Below, in pieces: positions 17,077 to 29,794 of a stretch of 64,000 bases of DNA. The stretch lies in contig NZ_JBGBPY010000001.1 of the NCBI RefSeq assembly GCF_041107455.1, positions 682,001 to 746,000 of the forward strand, in the 5' to 3' direction. A program made the translations under genes and the position numbers. The notes under the pieces are model-generated. The model searched no databases, was not told where the DNA came from, and saw only the letters and a program-made list of their open reading frames with translations. Position 1 is the stretch's first letter. Every line of letters starts with the position of its first letter. The stretch is from Rhodanobacter humi. Lineage in GTDB: Bacteria > Pseudomonadota > Gammaproteobacteria > Xanthomonadales > Rhodanobacteraceae.

Positions 17077-17964
17077 ATGTCAGCAAGCAAGACGGTTTTT
17101 GTCCTGGTCCACGGCGGTTGGCACAACCGTTCAGCGTGGAACCGCGTCACACCCCTGCTCGAAGCCGGCGGCTTCGAGGCCATGACGCTGGATCTCCCCG
17201 GCGCCGGGGTTCATGCGACTGCGCCGGCATCGCTTGATCGCGTGCCGTTCGACCCCGTCGCATTCGCCACCGAGCCGTCGCCCAGCGCCGGCGTGACGCA
17301 AGACCAGCGGACGCAGGCGGTCGTCGCACTGGTGAAGGAAGCTGCCTCGCGGGGCCGGGTCGTCCTGGTCGGGCATTCGGCCGGCGGCATGACGATTTCG
17401 GCGGTGGCCGAACAGGTGCCGACACTGCTGCATGCGGTCGTGTATCTCGCCGGGTTCATGGTGCCGACCGGCATGACGCTGCTCGAAATGCTCCGGCACG
17501 AAACGCTGTCCTCGGCATTGGCGCCCCGGCTGTTCGTGGGCAACCCCGCCATCATCGGCGCCACCCGGATTCACCCGGGGTCGACCGACCACGCCTACCG
17601 GTCGCTGCTCAAGGCCTCGTTCTACCACGATGTGCCCGAAGCCGATTTCACGCACGCCGCATCGCAGCTCCATTGCGACGAATCAAACGCTGGCGCGCTG
17701 GCGCCATCGGCAGTCACCCAGGGCCGATTCGGCACGGTGCCGCGCCATTACATCCGCTGCACGCAGGATTGCGCCATTCCCCTGGCCGGCCAGGATCACA
17801 TGATGGCGGCGATGGACGCCGCCATCGGCGGCAAGACGACTCCCCACACGCTGGAGAGCAGCCACTCTCCCTTCCTGTCGCAACCGGCCGCCCTCGCGCG
17901 AATACTTGCCGGCATCCCATCCCTGGCCCGCCGGGGCACACCAGCGCAGCAGGTTCCGACATGA
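17077..17964 (+). CDS. Alpha/beta hydrolase
   Basis: A 295-residue alpha/beta hydrolase with the oxyanion motif VHGGWHNRSAW and the nucleophile elbow GHSAGG. A catalytic Asp candidate lies in CTQDCAIP and the His in ESSHSPFLSQP. Homologues hydrolyse esters or C-C bonds. There is a 38-base gap after the EthD gene, and its last base overlaps the sigma-factor start by ATGA (17961-17964), so translational coupling is likely. Confidence 0.8.
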   Translation: MSASKTVFVLVHGGWHNRSAWNRVTPLLEAGGFEAMTLDLPGAGVHATAPASLDRVPFDPVAFATEPSPSAGVTQDQRTQAVVALVKEAASRGRVVLVGHSAGGMTISAVAEQVPTLLHAVVYLAGFMVPTGMTLLEMLRHETLSSALAPRLFVGNPAIIGATRIHPGSTDHAYRSLLKASFYHDVPEADFTHAASQLHCDESNAGALAPSAVTQGRFGTVPRHYIRCTQDCAIPLAGQDHMMAAMDAAIGGKTTPHTLESSHSPFLSQPAALARILAGIPSLARRGTPAQQVPT

Positions 17965-18842
17965 GCACGGACGAATTCGAGGATCGCCTGAAAGCGCTGC
18001 GGCCGCGCCTCCATCGCTACTGCGCGCGCATGACCGGGTCGGCGATCGATGGCGAGGACATCCTGCAGGACGTCCTCGTCAAGGCCCTGCACGCGCGGGC
18101 CCAGGGCGCCGGGGTGGACCATCTCGAAGGCTGGCTGTTCCGCATCGCCCACAACGCGAGTCTCGATTTCCTGCGCGTCCGGTCCCGGGGCACGGTCGTT
18201 CCGCTCACCGAGGACATCGAGGCAACGCCGATGCCCGAGGCAGACATCGTCGCGATCAGCTTTCAGACGTTCCTGCGGCTGCCCGAGCTCCAGCGCTGCG
18301 CGGTGATCCTCAAGGACGTCCTGGGTCATTCGATCGACGAGATCGCAGGCATCGCCGAGTGCTCTCCGGCGGCGGCCAAGTCGGCGCTGCAGCGCGGGCG
18401 CGCCGCGCTGCGCCGACTCGCGCAGGCACCCGAAGACGCCCGGCTGCCGCTGATGTCCGACGCAGCCCGGCGGAAGATCGCCGCCTATGTGGACCTGTTC
18501 CAGAGCGGCGATTTCGATGCGATCCGCGCCATGCTCGCCGACGACGTGAAGCTCGACCTGGTGAACCGGCTGCAACTGGACGGGCGCGACAAGATCGTTC
18601 CCTATTTCACGCGCTACGCGGAAGTGACGAAATGGCGGTTCACCCTCGGTGCGGTCGAAGGGCGGCCGGCGATGCTGGTCTTCGACAGCACCGGCCCGAT
18701 GGAGAGTCCCGCGCATTTTGTCCTGATCGACTGGGCGGAGAATCGGATCACCCGGATCCGGGACTTCCTGTTCGCTCCCTATGTGCTCGAAGCCATCGAC
18801 TGGGTGAGGCTGGGCCAGGAGAGCGACGAGGGCGGGCATTGA
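17961..18842 (+). CDS. ECF sigma factor with C-terminal SnoaL-like domain
   Basis: A 293-residue sigma-70 family factor. Region 2 is in about residues 10-75 (RYCARMTGSAIDGEDILQD and HLEGWLFRIAHN) and region 4 at about 105-160 (LPELQRCAVILKD, then SIDEIAGIAECSPAAAKSALQRGRAALR). The last about 115 residues form a SnoaL-like/NTF2 extension (YVDLFQSGDFDAIRAMLADD, FVLIDW). Such extensions occur in ECF41/ECF56-type factors, whose activity is tuned by this domain rather than by an anti-sigma factor; no anti-sigma gene follows. It is coupled to the hydrolase. The likely target is its own operon (inference). Confidence 0.85.
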   Translation: MSTDEFEDRLKALRPRLHRYCARMTGSAIDGEDILQDVLVKALHARAQGAGVDHLEGWLFRIAHNASLDFLRVRSRGTVVPLTEDIEATPMPEADIVAISFQTFLRLPELQRCAVILKDVLGHSIDEIAGIAECSPAAAKSALQRGRAALRRLAQAPEDARLPLMSDAARRKIAAYVDLFQSGDFDAIRAMLADDVKLDLVNRLQLDGRDKIVPYFTRYAEVTKWRFTLGAVEGRPAMLVFDSTGPMESPAHFVLIDWAENRITRIRDFLFAPYVLEAIDWVRLGQESDEGGH

Positions 18843-18932
18843 TCACCTGAGGGAGGGGTGAAGACAGACCGATGCTGCTCCCGCTACCGGAAGTGGCGCG
18901 GGTGCCGCAGCAGCAAGCTGCGCCGAATCACC

Positions 18933-19368
18933 AGAGGTTTCGTCCACACCTCTCTCTCCGCCAGATACGCAAAACGCCCCACGAGGGGCGCGCTTCGATC
19001 AGCGTCACGTTGGCGTGGCGCGAGGGATTGTTCGCCCCATCCATGGGGCTCACCCCTTCGCGCTGCGCGCTACGGGGCCAGCCTTCGGCTGTCCCGATTC
19101 GCTCCCGGCGAATCGGTCGAACCCGAGAGGTTTCGTCCACACCTCGTCTCTCCGCCAGATACGCAAAACGCCCCACGAGGGGGCGCGCTTCGATCAGCGT
19201 CACGTTGGCGTGGCGCGAGGGATTGTTCGCCCCATCCATGGGGCTCACCCCTTCGCGCTGCGCGCTACGGGGCCAGCCTTCGGCTGTCCCGATTCGCTCC
19301 CGGCGAATCGGTCGAACCCGAGAGGTTTCGTCCACACCTCTCTCTCCGCCAGATACGCAAAACGCCCC
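18933..19368. repeat. Tandem direct repeat of 193-195 bp, two full copies and a partial third
   Basis: The unit starts with AGAGGTTTCGTCCACACC at 18933, 19126 and 19321, giving periods of 193 and 195. Each unit contains a copy of the sequence that reads inverted relative to the tRNA-Ser 3' end (CTCCGCCAGATACGC...), a CCCCATCCATGGGG hairpin (19034-19049 and 19229-19244) and GC-rich palindromes. The third copy breaks off at 19368, where the inverted repeat to tRNA-Ser begins. No convincing gene lies in 18843-19390; apparent ORFs here are repeat translations. Confidence 0.85.
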
Positions 19369-19405
19369 GCGAGGGGGCGTTTTGCGTATCTGGCGGAGAG
19401 AGAGG
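19337..19405. repeat. Perfect 32-bp inverted repeat covering the tRNA-Ser 3' end
   Basis: Arms 19337-19368 and 19374-19405 are exact reverse complements, with a 5-base loop (GCGAG). The right arm includes the last 15 bases of tRNA-Ser (CCTCTCTCTCCGCCA on the minus strand). Part of the stem (GCAAAACGCCCC) looks like an intrinsic terminator for the tRNA, but pairing continues into the mature tRNA sequence. Confidence 0.85.
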
Positions 19406-19483
19406 GATTCGAACCCTCGATAAGGCTTTTGACCCTATACTCCCTTAGCAGGGGAGCCCCTTCGGCCACTCGGGCATCTCTCC
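19391..19483 (-). tRNA. tRNA-Ser(GCU)
   Basis: The minus-strand transcript begins GGAGAGATGCCCGAGTGGCC and ends TCTCTCCGCCA, 93 nt including encoded CCA. The acceptor stem GGAGAGA pairs with TCTCTCC. The anticodon loop CTGCTAA between CTCCC and GGGAG gives anticodon GCU, for serine AGC/AGU codons. A long variable arm (type II) is present. It lies downstream of csrA on the same strand, the same order as in E. coli (alaS-csrA-serV). Confidence 0.93.
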
Positions 19484-19556
19484 GGGTTTGTGGTGCTGCG
19501 GCAGGGTCGGCAAGAATAACCGCCGACCGGCTTGAGGTAAAGCCCGGATGCCGCGA

Positions 19557-19763
19557 TCAGTGTTCGTCGCCGCCGGAGGCGGGACCGCCGCCTGCTTCGT
19601 GCTCGCCCTTGATGCGCTGGTAGATCTCTTCGCGATGCACGGCGACGTTCTTCGGCGCATTGATGCCGATGCGCACCTGATTGCCTTTCACGCCCAGAAC
19701 GGTGACGGTCACCTCGTCGCCGATCATCAGGGTTTCGCCAACCCTGCGGGTCAGAATCAACAT
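19557..19763 (-). CDS. csrA: Carbon storage regulator CsrA/RsmA
   Basis: A 68-residue RNA-binding global regulator. [20 protein letters not shown] and [22 protein letters not shown] are the conserved CsrA strands and helix; Leu4 and Arg44-region residues for GGA binding are present. The C-terminal Gly/Ala-rich tail ending GGDEH is an extra compared with E. coli (61 residues). Located between alaS and tRNA-Ser, as in gammaproteobacteria. The leader contains GGA motifs, consistent with autoregulation. Confidence 0.95.
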   Translation of the reverse strand: MLILTRRVGETLMIGDEVTVTVLGVKGNQVRIGINAPKNVAVHREEIYQRIKGEHEAGGGPASGGDEH

Positions 19764-19795
19764 GGTTACTACTCCATTAATTCCTGGTTCCAGAC
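19764..19795 (-). promoter_or_regulatory. csrA leader with GGA motifs overlapping the ribosome site
   Basis: On the minus strand the leader reads CAGGAATTAATGGAGTAGTAACC before the ATG. GGAG is 19772-19775 and AGGA is 19782-19785. CsrA binds ANGGA sequences, so paired GGA motifs at the Shine-Dalgarno suggest translational autorepression, as known in other gammaproteobacteria. The rest of the gap to alaS (19796-20015) shows nothing else that I can support. Confidence 0.5.
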
Positions 19796-20015
19796 CGCGA
19801 AGATGGTGCCTCACCCCTGAGCGTCCATCACCGCGGTTCGACGATCGACCCGTCGAAGGCCCTACCGCCTTCCCGGCTCTCCATCCAGCTACCTGTCGCG
19901 ACAACCGGTTGGCCGTGCGCGGCAGGCGCCGATCGGTATTCGGGCGATACTAGCGAGCAACCATCACCGGTGCAATGCGCACAGGCATGACCTGTGGCAG
20001 GGATTGTGGTTGACG

Positions 20016-22658
<2,643 letters not shown>

Positions 22659-22705
22659 GCGGTGGCGGCAATGTCCATGAGAGACACGCCGCGGCGCTGC
22701 CGCGA

Positions 22706-23200
22706 TCAAGTTTCCTCGTCGGCCTCGTCCACTTCGGCGTGGGTTGCGTATCTTACCGTGGCGGCGGCAAAGCCGCGGCGCAGGAGGAATTGTGCCCGTT
22801 TGCCCTGCTCGGCGCGATCCGCGGCGGCCTTGCCGCCGTAATGCCGGCGCAACTGGTTCATCGCGCTGACGTTCCAGTCCACCTCGCACTCGTCCAGCAG
22901 CTGGCGGATCGCCGCGTCGGACAGGCCGTGGGTCTTCAATTCCATGCGGATGCGCGCCGGACCGTAGCCCTGGGCGGCGCGGTTGCGCAGGAGCATCCCG
23001 GCGAAGCGTTCGTCGTCCTGGTAGTGCTGCTCGCTGAGCCTGACCACGGCCTCATCGGCCTCGTCAGTGGCGTAGCCGCCCTGGCCGAGTTTGCGGCGCA
23101 GTTCGCGCTTCGACTGCTCGCGGCGTGCGAGCAGGCCCAACGCCTTGTCGTAGGCGCTGGGGCGTGGTTTCTTCTCGGTGGTGTCGTCACGGCGTTTCAT
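22706..23200 (-). CDS. recX: RecA regulator RecX
   Basis: A 164-residue RecX. Helical repeat motifs are visible: [62 protein letters not shown] and [10 protein letters not shown]. RecX modulates RecA filaments. It lies directly downstream of recA, separated by a repeat (23247-23276), and upstream of alaS. Confidence 0.95.
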   Translation of the reverse strand: MKRRDDTTEKKPRPSAYDKALGLLARREQSKRELRRKLGQGGYATDEADEAVVRLSEQHYQDDERFAGMLLRNRAAQGYGPARIRMELKTHGLSDAAIRQLLDECEVDWNVSAMNQLRRHYGGKAAADRAEQGKRAQFLLRRGFAAATVRYATHAEVDEADEET

Positions 23201-23246
23201 GCGCGACGTCCCGGCAATCAGGTCGAGAGCGCCCCCTCACCCCCAA

Positions 23247-23276
23247 CCCTCTCCCCCGACGAGTCGGGGGAGAGGG
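23247..23276. repeat. Perfect 14-bp REP-like hairpin between recA and recX
   Basis: CCCTCTCCCCCGAC and GTCGGGGGAGAGGG with a GA loop. It resembles the GGGAGAGGG hairpins at 7499-7524 and 38075-38100. In the recA-recX transcript it may lower recX expression relative to recA. Confidence 0.8.
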
Positions 23277-23296
23277 AGTCAAGCTGGAGCAGCACC

Positions 23297-24334
<1,038 letters not shown>

Positions 24335-24459
24335 CGTCTTGGTTCCGGTTGGGCTGTGAATGGGAGGCATGATGCCCGGATCGCGTCTCACGGGCTGCGA
24401 TCAGCGACGAGTCCCAAGTATCCCACAGCGGTCAAGCCCGCCAGCCGGCCCGCGGCGCC

Positions 24460-24969
24460 TCATGCCGTCAGGGTTTTCCGCAGGCCGGCGAGGGCCGCGG
24501 CCACGGTCCGCCGGCGCACCGCCTCGCGATCGCCGGCGAAATGGAACAGCTGTGCGTGGGCGTAGCCGCCGCGGCGCTTCCACGCGATCCATACCGTGCC
24601 CACCGGCTTGTCCGGCGTGCCGCCGCTGGGACCGGCGATACCGGTGACCGCCACCGCCACGCCCGCGCCGAAACGCGCCAGCGCGCCGGAAACCATCTCC
24701 AGCGCCGTCTCTTCGCTCACCGCGCCGACGTGTTCCAGCGTGCGCGGATCCACGCCGAGCAGCGCCTGCTTCGCCTCGTAGCTGTAGGTCACCACGCCGG
24801 CGTCGAACCAGGCCGAGCTGCCCGGCAGGTCGGTGAGCGTCTTGGCGATCCAGCCGCCGGTGCAGGACTCGGCGGTGACCAGCATCAGGCGCTGGCGCAG
24901 CGTCTCCTCCGCCACCGCCTGCGCCAGCGCGTGCAATTCGGCATCGGTAGGAACGGACGACGACTCCAT
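24460..24969 (-). CDS. pncC: Nicotinamide-nucleotide amidase (CinA C-terminal family)
   Basis: A 169-residue CinA-C domain protein. Family motifs are [57 protein letters not shown] and [22 protein letters not shown]. The enzyme deamidates NMN to NaMN in NAD salvage. It precedes recA in the same order as in E. coli (ygaD-recA). The ATG at 24969 fits the domain. Divergent from mutS. Confidence 0.9.
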   Translation of the reverse strand: MESSSVPTDAELHALAQAVAEETLRQRLMLVTAESCTGGWIAKTLTDLPGSSAWFDAGVVTYSYEAKQALLGVDPRTLEHVGAVSEETALEMVSGALARFGAGVAVAVTGIAGPSGGTPDKPVGTVWIAWKRRGGYAHAQLFHFAGDREAVRRRTVAAALAGLRKTLTA

Positions 24970-25046
24970 GCGAGACTCCCGGTCTTGAGACCGGCACGGT
25001 AACGCGACCGGCAAGCCCGTTCCACCCTTTCCCGACCGCGGCGTCC

Positions 25047-27686
25047 ATGAGTCACGACGATCTCTCCCTGCACACCCCGCTGATGCGCCAGTACCTCACC
25101 GCCAAGGCGGCGCACCCGGATGTGCTGCTGTTCTTCCGCATGGGCGATTTCTACGAGCTGTTCTACGACGACGCGCGCAAGGCGGCGCGGCTGCTCGACA
25201 TCACGCTGACCCAGCGCGGGCAGTCGGCGGGTGCGCCGATCCCGATGGCGGGCGTGCCCTACCACGCGGTGGAGAATTACCTGGCGAAACTGGTACGGCT
25301 GGGCGAATCGGTGGCGATCTGCGAGCAGATCGGCGATCCGGCGCTGGCCAAGGGCATCGTGGAGCGCAAGGTGGTGCGCGTGGTCACGCCGGGTACGGTG
25401 ACCGACGCCGCGCTGCTGGAGGAACGCCGCGACAACCTGCTGCTGGCGATCGCCGCGGGTGCGAAGGACGGCTATGGCCTCGCCTGGGTGGACCTGTCCA
25501 GCGGCCGCTTCCTGCTGAGCGAGGTGCCCAACGCCGAAGCGCTGGCCGCGGAGCTGGCGCGCCTGCAGCCCGCCGAGACCCTGGTGGACGAAAGCGTGGC
25601 GTGGCCGAAGCTGGTCGCCGCCCTGCCCGGCCTGCGCAAGCGGCCGCCGTGGCATTTCGAGAGCGATGCGGCGCGGCGCGAGCTGAACCGCTTCTTCGGT
25701 ACGCGCGACCTCGGTGGCTTCGGCGTGGACAAGCTGCCGCTGGCGATCGGTGCCGCCGGCTGCCTGCTCGGCTACGTCGAGGAAACCCAGAAGAGCGCGC
25801 TGCCGCATCTCAGCGGCATGGCGGTGGAAGCGGCCAGCGAGACCATCGCGCTGGATGCCGCCACCCGCCGCAACCTGGAACTGGACACGCATCCCAGCAG
25901 CCGCACCGAGCACACCCTGCTCGGCGTGCTGGACGAAACCGTGACGCCGATGGGCGCGCGTCTGCTGCGGCGCTGGCTCAACCGTCCGCTGCGTTCGCGC
26001 GACGTGCTGCGTGGGCGGCATCAGGCCATCGCCGCGCTGGTCGACAACCGCCGTTACGAAGCGTTGCGCGAACAACTTCGCGGCATCGGCGACCTGGAAC
26101 GCATCCTCGCCCGCGTGGCGTTGCGCTCGGCGCGGCCGCGCGACCTGTCCACCTTGCGCGATGGTCTCTTGGCGGCGCCGGAGCTTGCACGCGCACTCTG
26201 TACCAGTGCGATCATCCCTGATCGCGAAAATCAGGAAGCGGCCATCCATGGCCGCACTCTTCAAGAAAGCCTCAGCCCGCTCTTGCACGCCCTGGTCGAA
26301 CACATCGGCGACCACGCCGACAACGCCGCCCTGCTCGCCCGCGCCATCGTGCCGCAGCCGCCCGTGCTGCAACGCGACGGCGGCGTCATCGCCGACGGCT
26401 ACGACGCGGAGCTCGACGAACTGCGCCGCCTCTCCACCCATGCCGACCAGTACCTCGTGGAACTGGAGGAGCGCGAGAAAGCCGCCAGCGGCATCTCCAC
26501 GCTCAAGGTGGGCTACAACCGCGTGCACGGCTACTACATCGAGATCAGCAAGGCACAGTCGGACAAGGCGCCCACGCACTACACGCGCCGGCAGACCACC
26601 AAGAACGCCGAGCGCTACATCACCGAGGAGCTGAAGCAGTTCGAGGACAAGGTGCTCAGCGCGAAGGAACGCTCGCTGATGCGCGAGCGCGCACTGTACG
26701 AGGCATTGCTCGACACGCTCATCCAAAAACTCGAACCGCTGAAACAGGCCGCGGCCGCCATCGCCGAGCTGGACGTGCTGGCGACGCTGGCCGAACGCGC
26801 GGAGACGCTGGACTGGAGCGCGCCCGAGCTCACCGACGAGCCCGGCATCGCCATCGAGCGCGGCCGCCATCCGGTGGTGGAGAAGGTGCGCGAGGAGCCG
26901 TTCGAGCCGAACGACCTGAAGCTAGCCGACGGCCGCCGCATGCTGGTCATCACCGGTCCCAACATGGGCGGCAAGAGCACCTACATGCGGCAGAACGCGC
27001 TGATCGTGCTGCTCGCCCACATCGGCAGCTACGTGCCTGCGAGCCGCACGGTGATCGGCCCGGTCGATCGCATCTTCACCCGCATCGGCGCGGGCGACGA
27101 CCTCTCGCGCGGCCAGTCCACCTTCATGGTGGAGATGAGCGAAACCGCGAACATCCTGCACAACGCCACCGCGCACAGCATGGTGCTGATGGACGAGGTG
27201 GGCCGCGGCACCAGCACCTACGATGGCCTCGCGCTGGCGCGTGCCGCCGCGGTGCACCTGGCCACCGCCAGCCGCGCGTTCACCCTGTTCGCCACGCACT
27301 ACTTCGAGCTGACGGAACTGGCGGCCGAACACTCCGGCATCGCCAACGTGCATCTGGATGCCGTCGAGTACGGCGAACAACTGGTGTTCATGCACGCGGT
27401 CAAGGACGGTCCCGCGAATCGCAGCTTCGGCCTGCAGGTGGCGGCGCTGGCCGGCCTGCCCAAGCCGGTGATCGCCGACGCGCGGCGCACGCTGGCAGAA
27501 CTCGAACGCGGCATGCACGCACACGCCGGCGCGCCGGTGGCCGCCGCCGATGCCTCGCCGCAACTGGGATTGTTTGCGCCGCCGGCGCCGTCGGCGGTGG
27601 AACACGCGCTGGACGCCATCGATCCCGACGCGCTGACGCCGCGCGAGGCGCTGGAGGCGCTGTACCGGTTGAAAAGCCTGCGCTGA
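25047..27686 (+). CDS. mutS: DNA mismatch repair protein MutS, with a repeat-derived in-frame insertion
   Basis: An 879-residue MutS. The N-terminal mismatch-binding domain has [15 protein letters not shown] (the Phe-x-Glu reader is in GDFYELF). The ATPase has [13 protein letters not shown] (Walker A), [14 protein letters not shown] (Walker B) and [13 protein letters not shown]-terminal dimerisation segment ends [16 protein letters not shown]. The clamp/lever region carries about 21 residues (about 387-407) encoded by a copy of the intergenic double-hairpin repeat (26206-26266). The frame is kept. Length is about 25 residues longer than E. coli MutS (853). Whether the insertion affects function is unknown. 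Confidence 0.96.
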   Translation: MSHDDLSLHTPLMRQYLTAKAAHPDVLLFFRMGDFYELFYDDARKAARLLDITLTQRGQSAGAPIPMAGVPYHAVENYLAKLVRLGESVAICEQIGDPALAKGIVERKVVRVVTPGTVTDAALLEERRDNLLLAIAAGAKDGYGLAWVDLSSGRFLLSEVPNAEALAAELARLQPAETLVDESVAWPKLVAALPGLRKRPPWHFESDAARRELNRFFGTRDLGGFGVDKLPLAIGAAGCLLGYVEETQKSALPHLSGMAVEAASETIALDAATRRNLELDTHPSSRTEHTLLGVLDETVTPMGARLLRRWLNRPLRSRDVLRGRHQAIAALVDNRRYEALREQLRGIGDLERILARVALRSARPRDLSTLRDGLLAAPELARALCTSAIIPDRENQEAAIHGRTLQESLSPLLHALVEHIGDHADNAALLARAIVPQPPVLQRDGGVIADGYDAELDELRRLSTHADQYLVELEEREKAASGISTLKVGYNRVHGYYIEISKAQSDKAPTHYTRRQTTKNAERYITEELKQFEDKVLSAKERSLMRERALYEALLDTLIQKLEPLKQAAAAIAELDVLATLAERAETLDWSAPELTDEPGIAIERGRHPVVEKVREEPFEPNDLKLADGRRMLVITGPNMGGKSTYMRQNALIVLLAHIGSYVPASRTVIGPVDRIFTRIGAGDDLSRGQSTFMVEMSETANILHNATAHSMVLMDEVGRGTSTYDGLALARAAAVHLATASRAFTLFATHYFELTELAAEHSGIANVHLDAVEYGEQLVFMHAVKDGPANRSFGLQVAALAGLPKPVIADARRTLAELERGMHAHAGAPVAAADASPQLGLFAPPAPSAVEHALDAIDPDALTPREALEALYRLKSLR
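26206..26266. repeat. Two-hairpin intergenic-type repeat inside mutS
   Basis: Hairpin 1 at 26208-26225 (GCGATCATCCCTGATCGC, 7-bp stem) and hairpin 2 at 26238-26255 (GCGGCCATCCATGGCCGC, 8-bp stem, apex CATCCATG). The order, spacing and flanks (GCACT..TCAA) match the intergenic copy at 47787-47846 closely. Here it is read in frame as part of MutS. Confidence 0.85.
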
Positions 27687-27794
27687 TCCAGCCGTGCACT
27701 CTGTGCACGACAACGAGAAGTAAGTGAAGAGCAGTGAGCAGACAGAGAAAGCACGGGAAACGATGCGCCCGGCTTCTCTCTCACTCCTCCGCAC

Positions 27795-28427
27795 TCACTC
27801 CTTTCCTTCACGCAGACGGTGCCCCTGCACCTGCAGGGCTGAATCGTCCAGCTTCGCAGCTGCCTCTTGCGCTACATGCGCCTCGTCCGGCATCGCGATG
27901 TCGGGAATCGCGTCCCACTCGGCCTGGCTCACGCCGGCCGGCGGCCGGGCCTGCCCGACCGGCGCGCGCGCCGTCAGGCGACCCGCCAGCACCAGTTGCT
28001 GGATGCGCTCGAACACCTCCGCGCGGCCGAACGGCTTCTTCATGAAATCGTCGGCGCCGTAGCGCTGCACGTAGAACTGTTCGGTGGCCTGCACGTTGCC
28101 GCTGATCATCACGATCGGGATGTGCGCGGTCAGCGGATCGTGGCGCAGCGTGCGCAGCACCGTGAAACCGGACAGGCCGGGCAGCACGATGTCGAGGAAG
28201 ACCAGGTCGGGGCGCTCGCTGCGCGCCAGTTCCAGCGCGCTCTCGCCGTCGGCCGCCTTGAGCACCTCGTAGCCGTCCTGGCCAAGCATCTTGCCCAGCA
28301 CCGCGCGTATCGTCGCCGAGTCGTCCACCACCAGCACCCGGGTGCTGGTCGCCGCGCGCACGCGCGGCTCGCTGTGGCGGCGCTCGCCGCCGGCCACCAG
28401 GCGCTTCAACAAACCGAAACCGGCCAT
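27795..28427 (-). CDS. Single-domain response regulator (CheY/PilH-like) with variable C-terminal tail
   Basis: A 210-residue protein. The receiver domain is at about residues 28-145: VLVVDDSATIRAVLGKML (acidic pocket), DLVFLDIVLPGLSG (phospho-acceptor Asp), VMISGN (Thr/Ser switch position) and FMKKPFGRAEV (Lys). A Pro/Ala-rich tail with an EWDAIPDIAMPDEA segment follows, with no DNA-binding domain. It probably acts by protein interaction, for example in twitching or chemotaxis-type signalling. It is a close paralogue of the gene at 32152-32697. The ATG at 28427 matches the paralogue's start (MAGFGLLKRL / MGFFKRWL). Confidence 0.85.
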   Translation of the reverse strand: MAGFGLLKRLVAGGERRHSEPRVRAATSTRVLVVDDSATIRAVLGKMLGQDGYEVLKAADGESALELARSERPDLVFLDIVLPGLSGFTVLRTLRHDPLTAHIPIVMISGNVQATEQFYVQRYGADDFMKKPFGRAEVFERIQQLVLAGRLTARAPVGQARPPAGVSQAEWDAIPDIAMPDEAHVAQEAAAKLDDSALQVQGHRLREGKE

Positions 28428-28506
28428 TCCCCTGCCCCTTCGCCGGCGAAGGCGCCCGCGCCGGCGCAGTTTCGGTGCCGGCGCGGGCGGACGCAAGCAG
28501 GGGGAT

Positions 28507-29085
28507 TTACGCCACGGGCGACCGCGGCCGGTAACAGAGCAGCAGGTTGCCGTTGCCGAAGCGCCGCGACTCGGCGAGGCGAAGCTCCATGCCGTGCTCG
28601 ACGCTGCCGAACAGCGGCTTGCCACGCCGGCCCAGCACCACCGGGATGAGCGCCAGCTGGTACTCGTCGATCAGCCCGGTCGGCGCCAGCGCGGCCACCA
28701 GTTCACCGCTGCCGAGAATCACCAGGTCCGCGCCCGGACTGCGCTTCAGTTCCTGCAGGCGGGAGGCCGCGTCGCCTGGCAACACTGTGGTGTTGTTCCA
28801 ATCGGCCTCATGCATGGTGCGCGAACAGACGAACTTCGGCAGTGCGTTCATCGCCTCGGCCACCCGCGGTTCGTGCTGCGCGGCCGCCGGCGTGGGCCAC
28901 CAGGACACCATCATCTCGTAGGTGCGGCGCCCGAACACCAGCTCGCCGCCGCTGCCGGCATTGCCCGCCACGAAGGCGTCCCACTCCGCGTCGCGTTCCC
29001 GGCGATGGGCCCAGTCGAGATCGCCGTCCGTGCCTGCATAACAGCCGTCCAGCGTCAGCATTTCGAAGGCGATCAGTCTGCGCAT
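28507..29085 (-). CDS. Dihydrofolate reductase-like (RibD C-terminal) protein
   Basis: A 192-residue protein of the RibD-C/DHFR-like family: FEMLTLDGCYAG near the N-terminus, LVFGRRTYEMM, then DLVILGSGELVAAL (NADPH-binding strand) and VVLGRRGKPLF. Such proteins are NADPH-dependent reductases of unknown substrate, often near GST or TetR genes. Starts at the ATG at 29083-29085, 26 bases downstream of the GST gene; probable operon. Confidence 0.82.
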   Translation of the reverse strand: MRRLIAFEMLTLDGCYAGTDGDLDWAHRRERDAEWDAFVAGNAGSGGELVFGRRTYEMMVSWWPTPAAAQHEPRVAEAMNALPKFVCSRTMHEADWNNTTVLPGDAASRLQELKRSPGADLVILGSGELVAALAPTGLIDEYQLALIPVVLGRRGKPLFGSVEHGMELRLAESRRFGNGNLLLCYRPRSPVA

Positions 29086-29111
29086 GGCTTGTACCTCGTC
29101 GGGATGCGAAT

Positions 29112-29747
29112 TCAGGCGACGGCGCCGGCGGCGCTCGCGTCCGGGAACGGTTCGCGCCAGGCCGGCAGGGCCTGCAATTGCCGGTGCCAGCGCGCGAGGT
29201 GCTCGAAGCCGTCCAGCGGAAGCCGTGCTTCCTTCGCCCAGCCCAGCGGTGTGGAGACGGCGAAATCCGCCACGCCCAGCCGCCCGCCGACCAGCCACTC
29301 GTGTTCGGCCAGATGCGCGTCGAGGACAGCCGCAAACTGCCGGAAGAACTTGCCCGCCTCGGCCACCGCGGCCGCATCGGCTTCGCCCATGCCCAGCCAG
29401 GGCTTGATCAGATGCTCGAAGTACAGCGAGCCGCCGTGCCGCGAGAAATGCGCCTGGTTCCACGACAGCCAGCGCAGCGCCTCGACCTGCAACGCGGGGA
29501 CGGACGGCCACAGGTCCGAGCCGGCCCGGGTCGCCAGATGCACCATGATCGCGTCGGCCTCCCACAGGCGCAGCGCACCGTCGACCAGCAGCGGCACCTT
29601 GCCGTTCGGATTCAGCGCGAGGTACGGCGGCTGGCGGTGCTCGCCGTGGGCAAGGTCGACGCGTATGTACTCGACCGGAGATTGCAGGTATTTCGCCACC
29701 GCACAGGCTCTGCGCGGATTGAAGGTCTCGGCGTAGTACAGCTTCAT
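29112..29747 (-). CDS. Glutathione S-transferase family protein
   Basis: A 211-residue GST. The thioredoxin-like N-domain has MKLYYAETFNPRRACAVAKYL, ALNPNGKVPLLVDG (cis-Pro) and LWEADAIM (glutathione contact E-A-D instead of E-S). The all-alpha C-domain has DAHLAEHEWLVGGRLGVADFAV. Likely detoxifies electrophiles with glutathione. The ATG at 29747 gives MKLYYAE as the correct N-terminus. It is divergent from a TetR gene, with an 18-base palindrome between (29795-29812), a classic repressor layout. Confidence 0.85.
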   Translation of the reverse strand: MKLYYAETFNPRRACAVAKYLQSPVEYIRVDLAHGEHRQPPYLALNPNGKVPLLVDGALRLWEADAIMVHLATRAGSDLWPSVPALQVEALRWLSWNQAHFSRHGGSLYFEHLIKPWLGMGEADAAAVAEAGKFFRQFAAVLDAHLAEHEWLVGGRLGVADFAVSTPLGWAKEARLPLDGFEHLARWHRQLQALPAWREPFPDASAAGAVA

Positions 29748-29794
29748 GGGGACGCTCCTCGGGGGTGGTGGAGCGCAGTCTGCGCCGCATCTAC

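Noticed and set aside
18928..19335. Apparent repeated protein on the minus strand in the tandem repeats
   Set aside because: Its sequence is the 193-195 bp unit translated twice, with no ribosome site. The plus-strand counterpart ends with a translated antisense of tRNA-Ser, a well-known false ORF type.
18933..19368. CRISPR array
   Set aside because: The repeat unit is 193-195 bases with no unique spacers, and no cas genes are present.
24335..24459. LexA operator upstream of recA
   Set aside because: No TTAGN6TACTA-type or CTGTN8ACAG-type site is convincing in the 125 bases read by eye; regulation by LexA is likely from knowledge of the family but not supported here.
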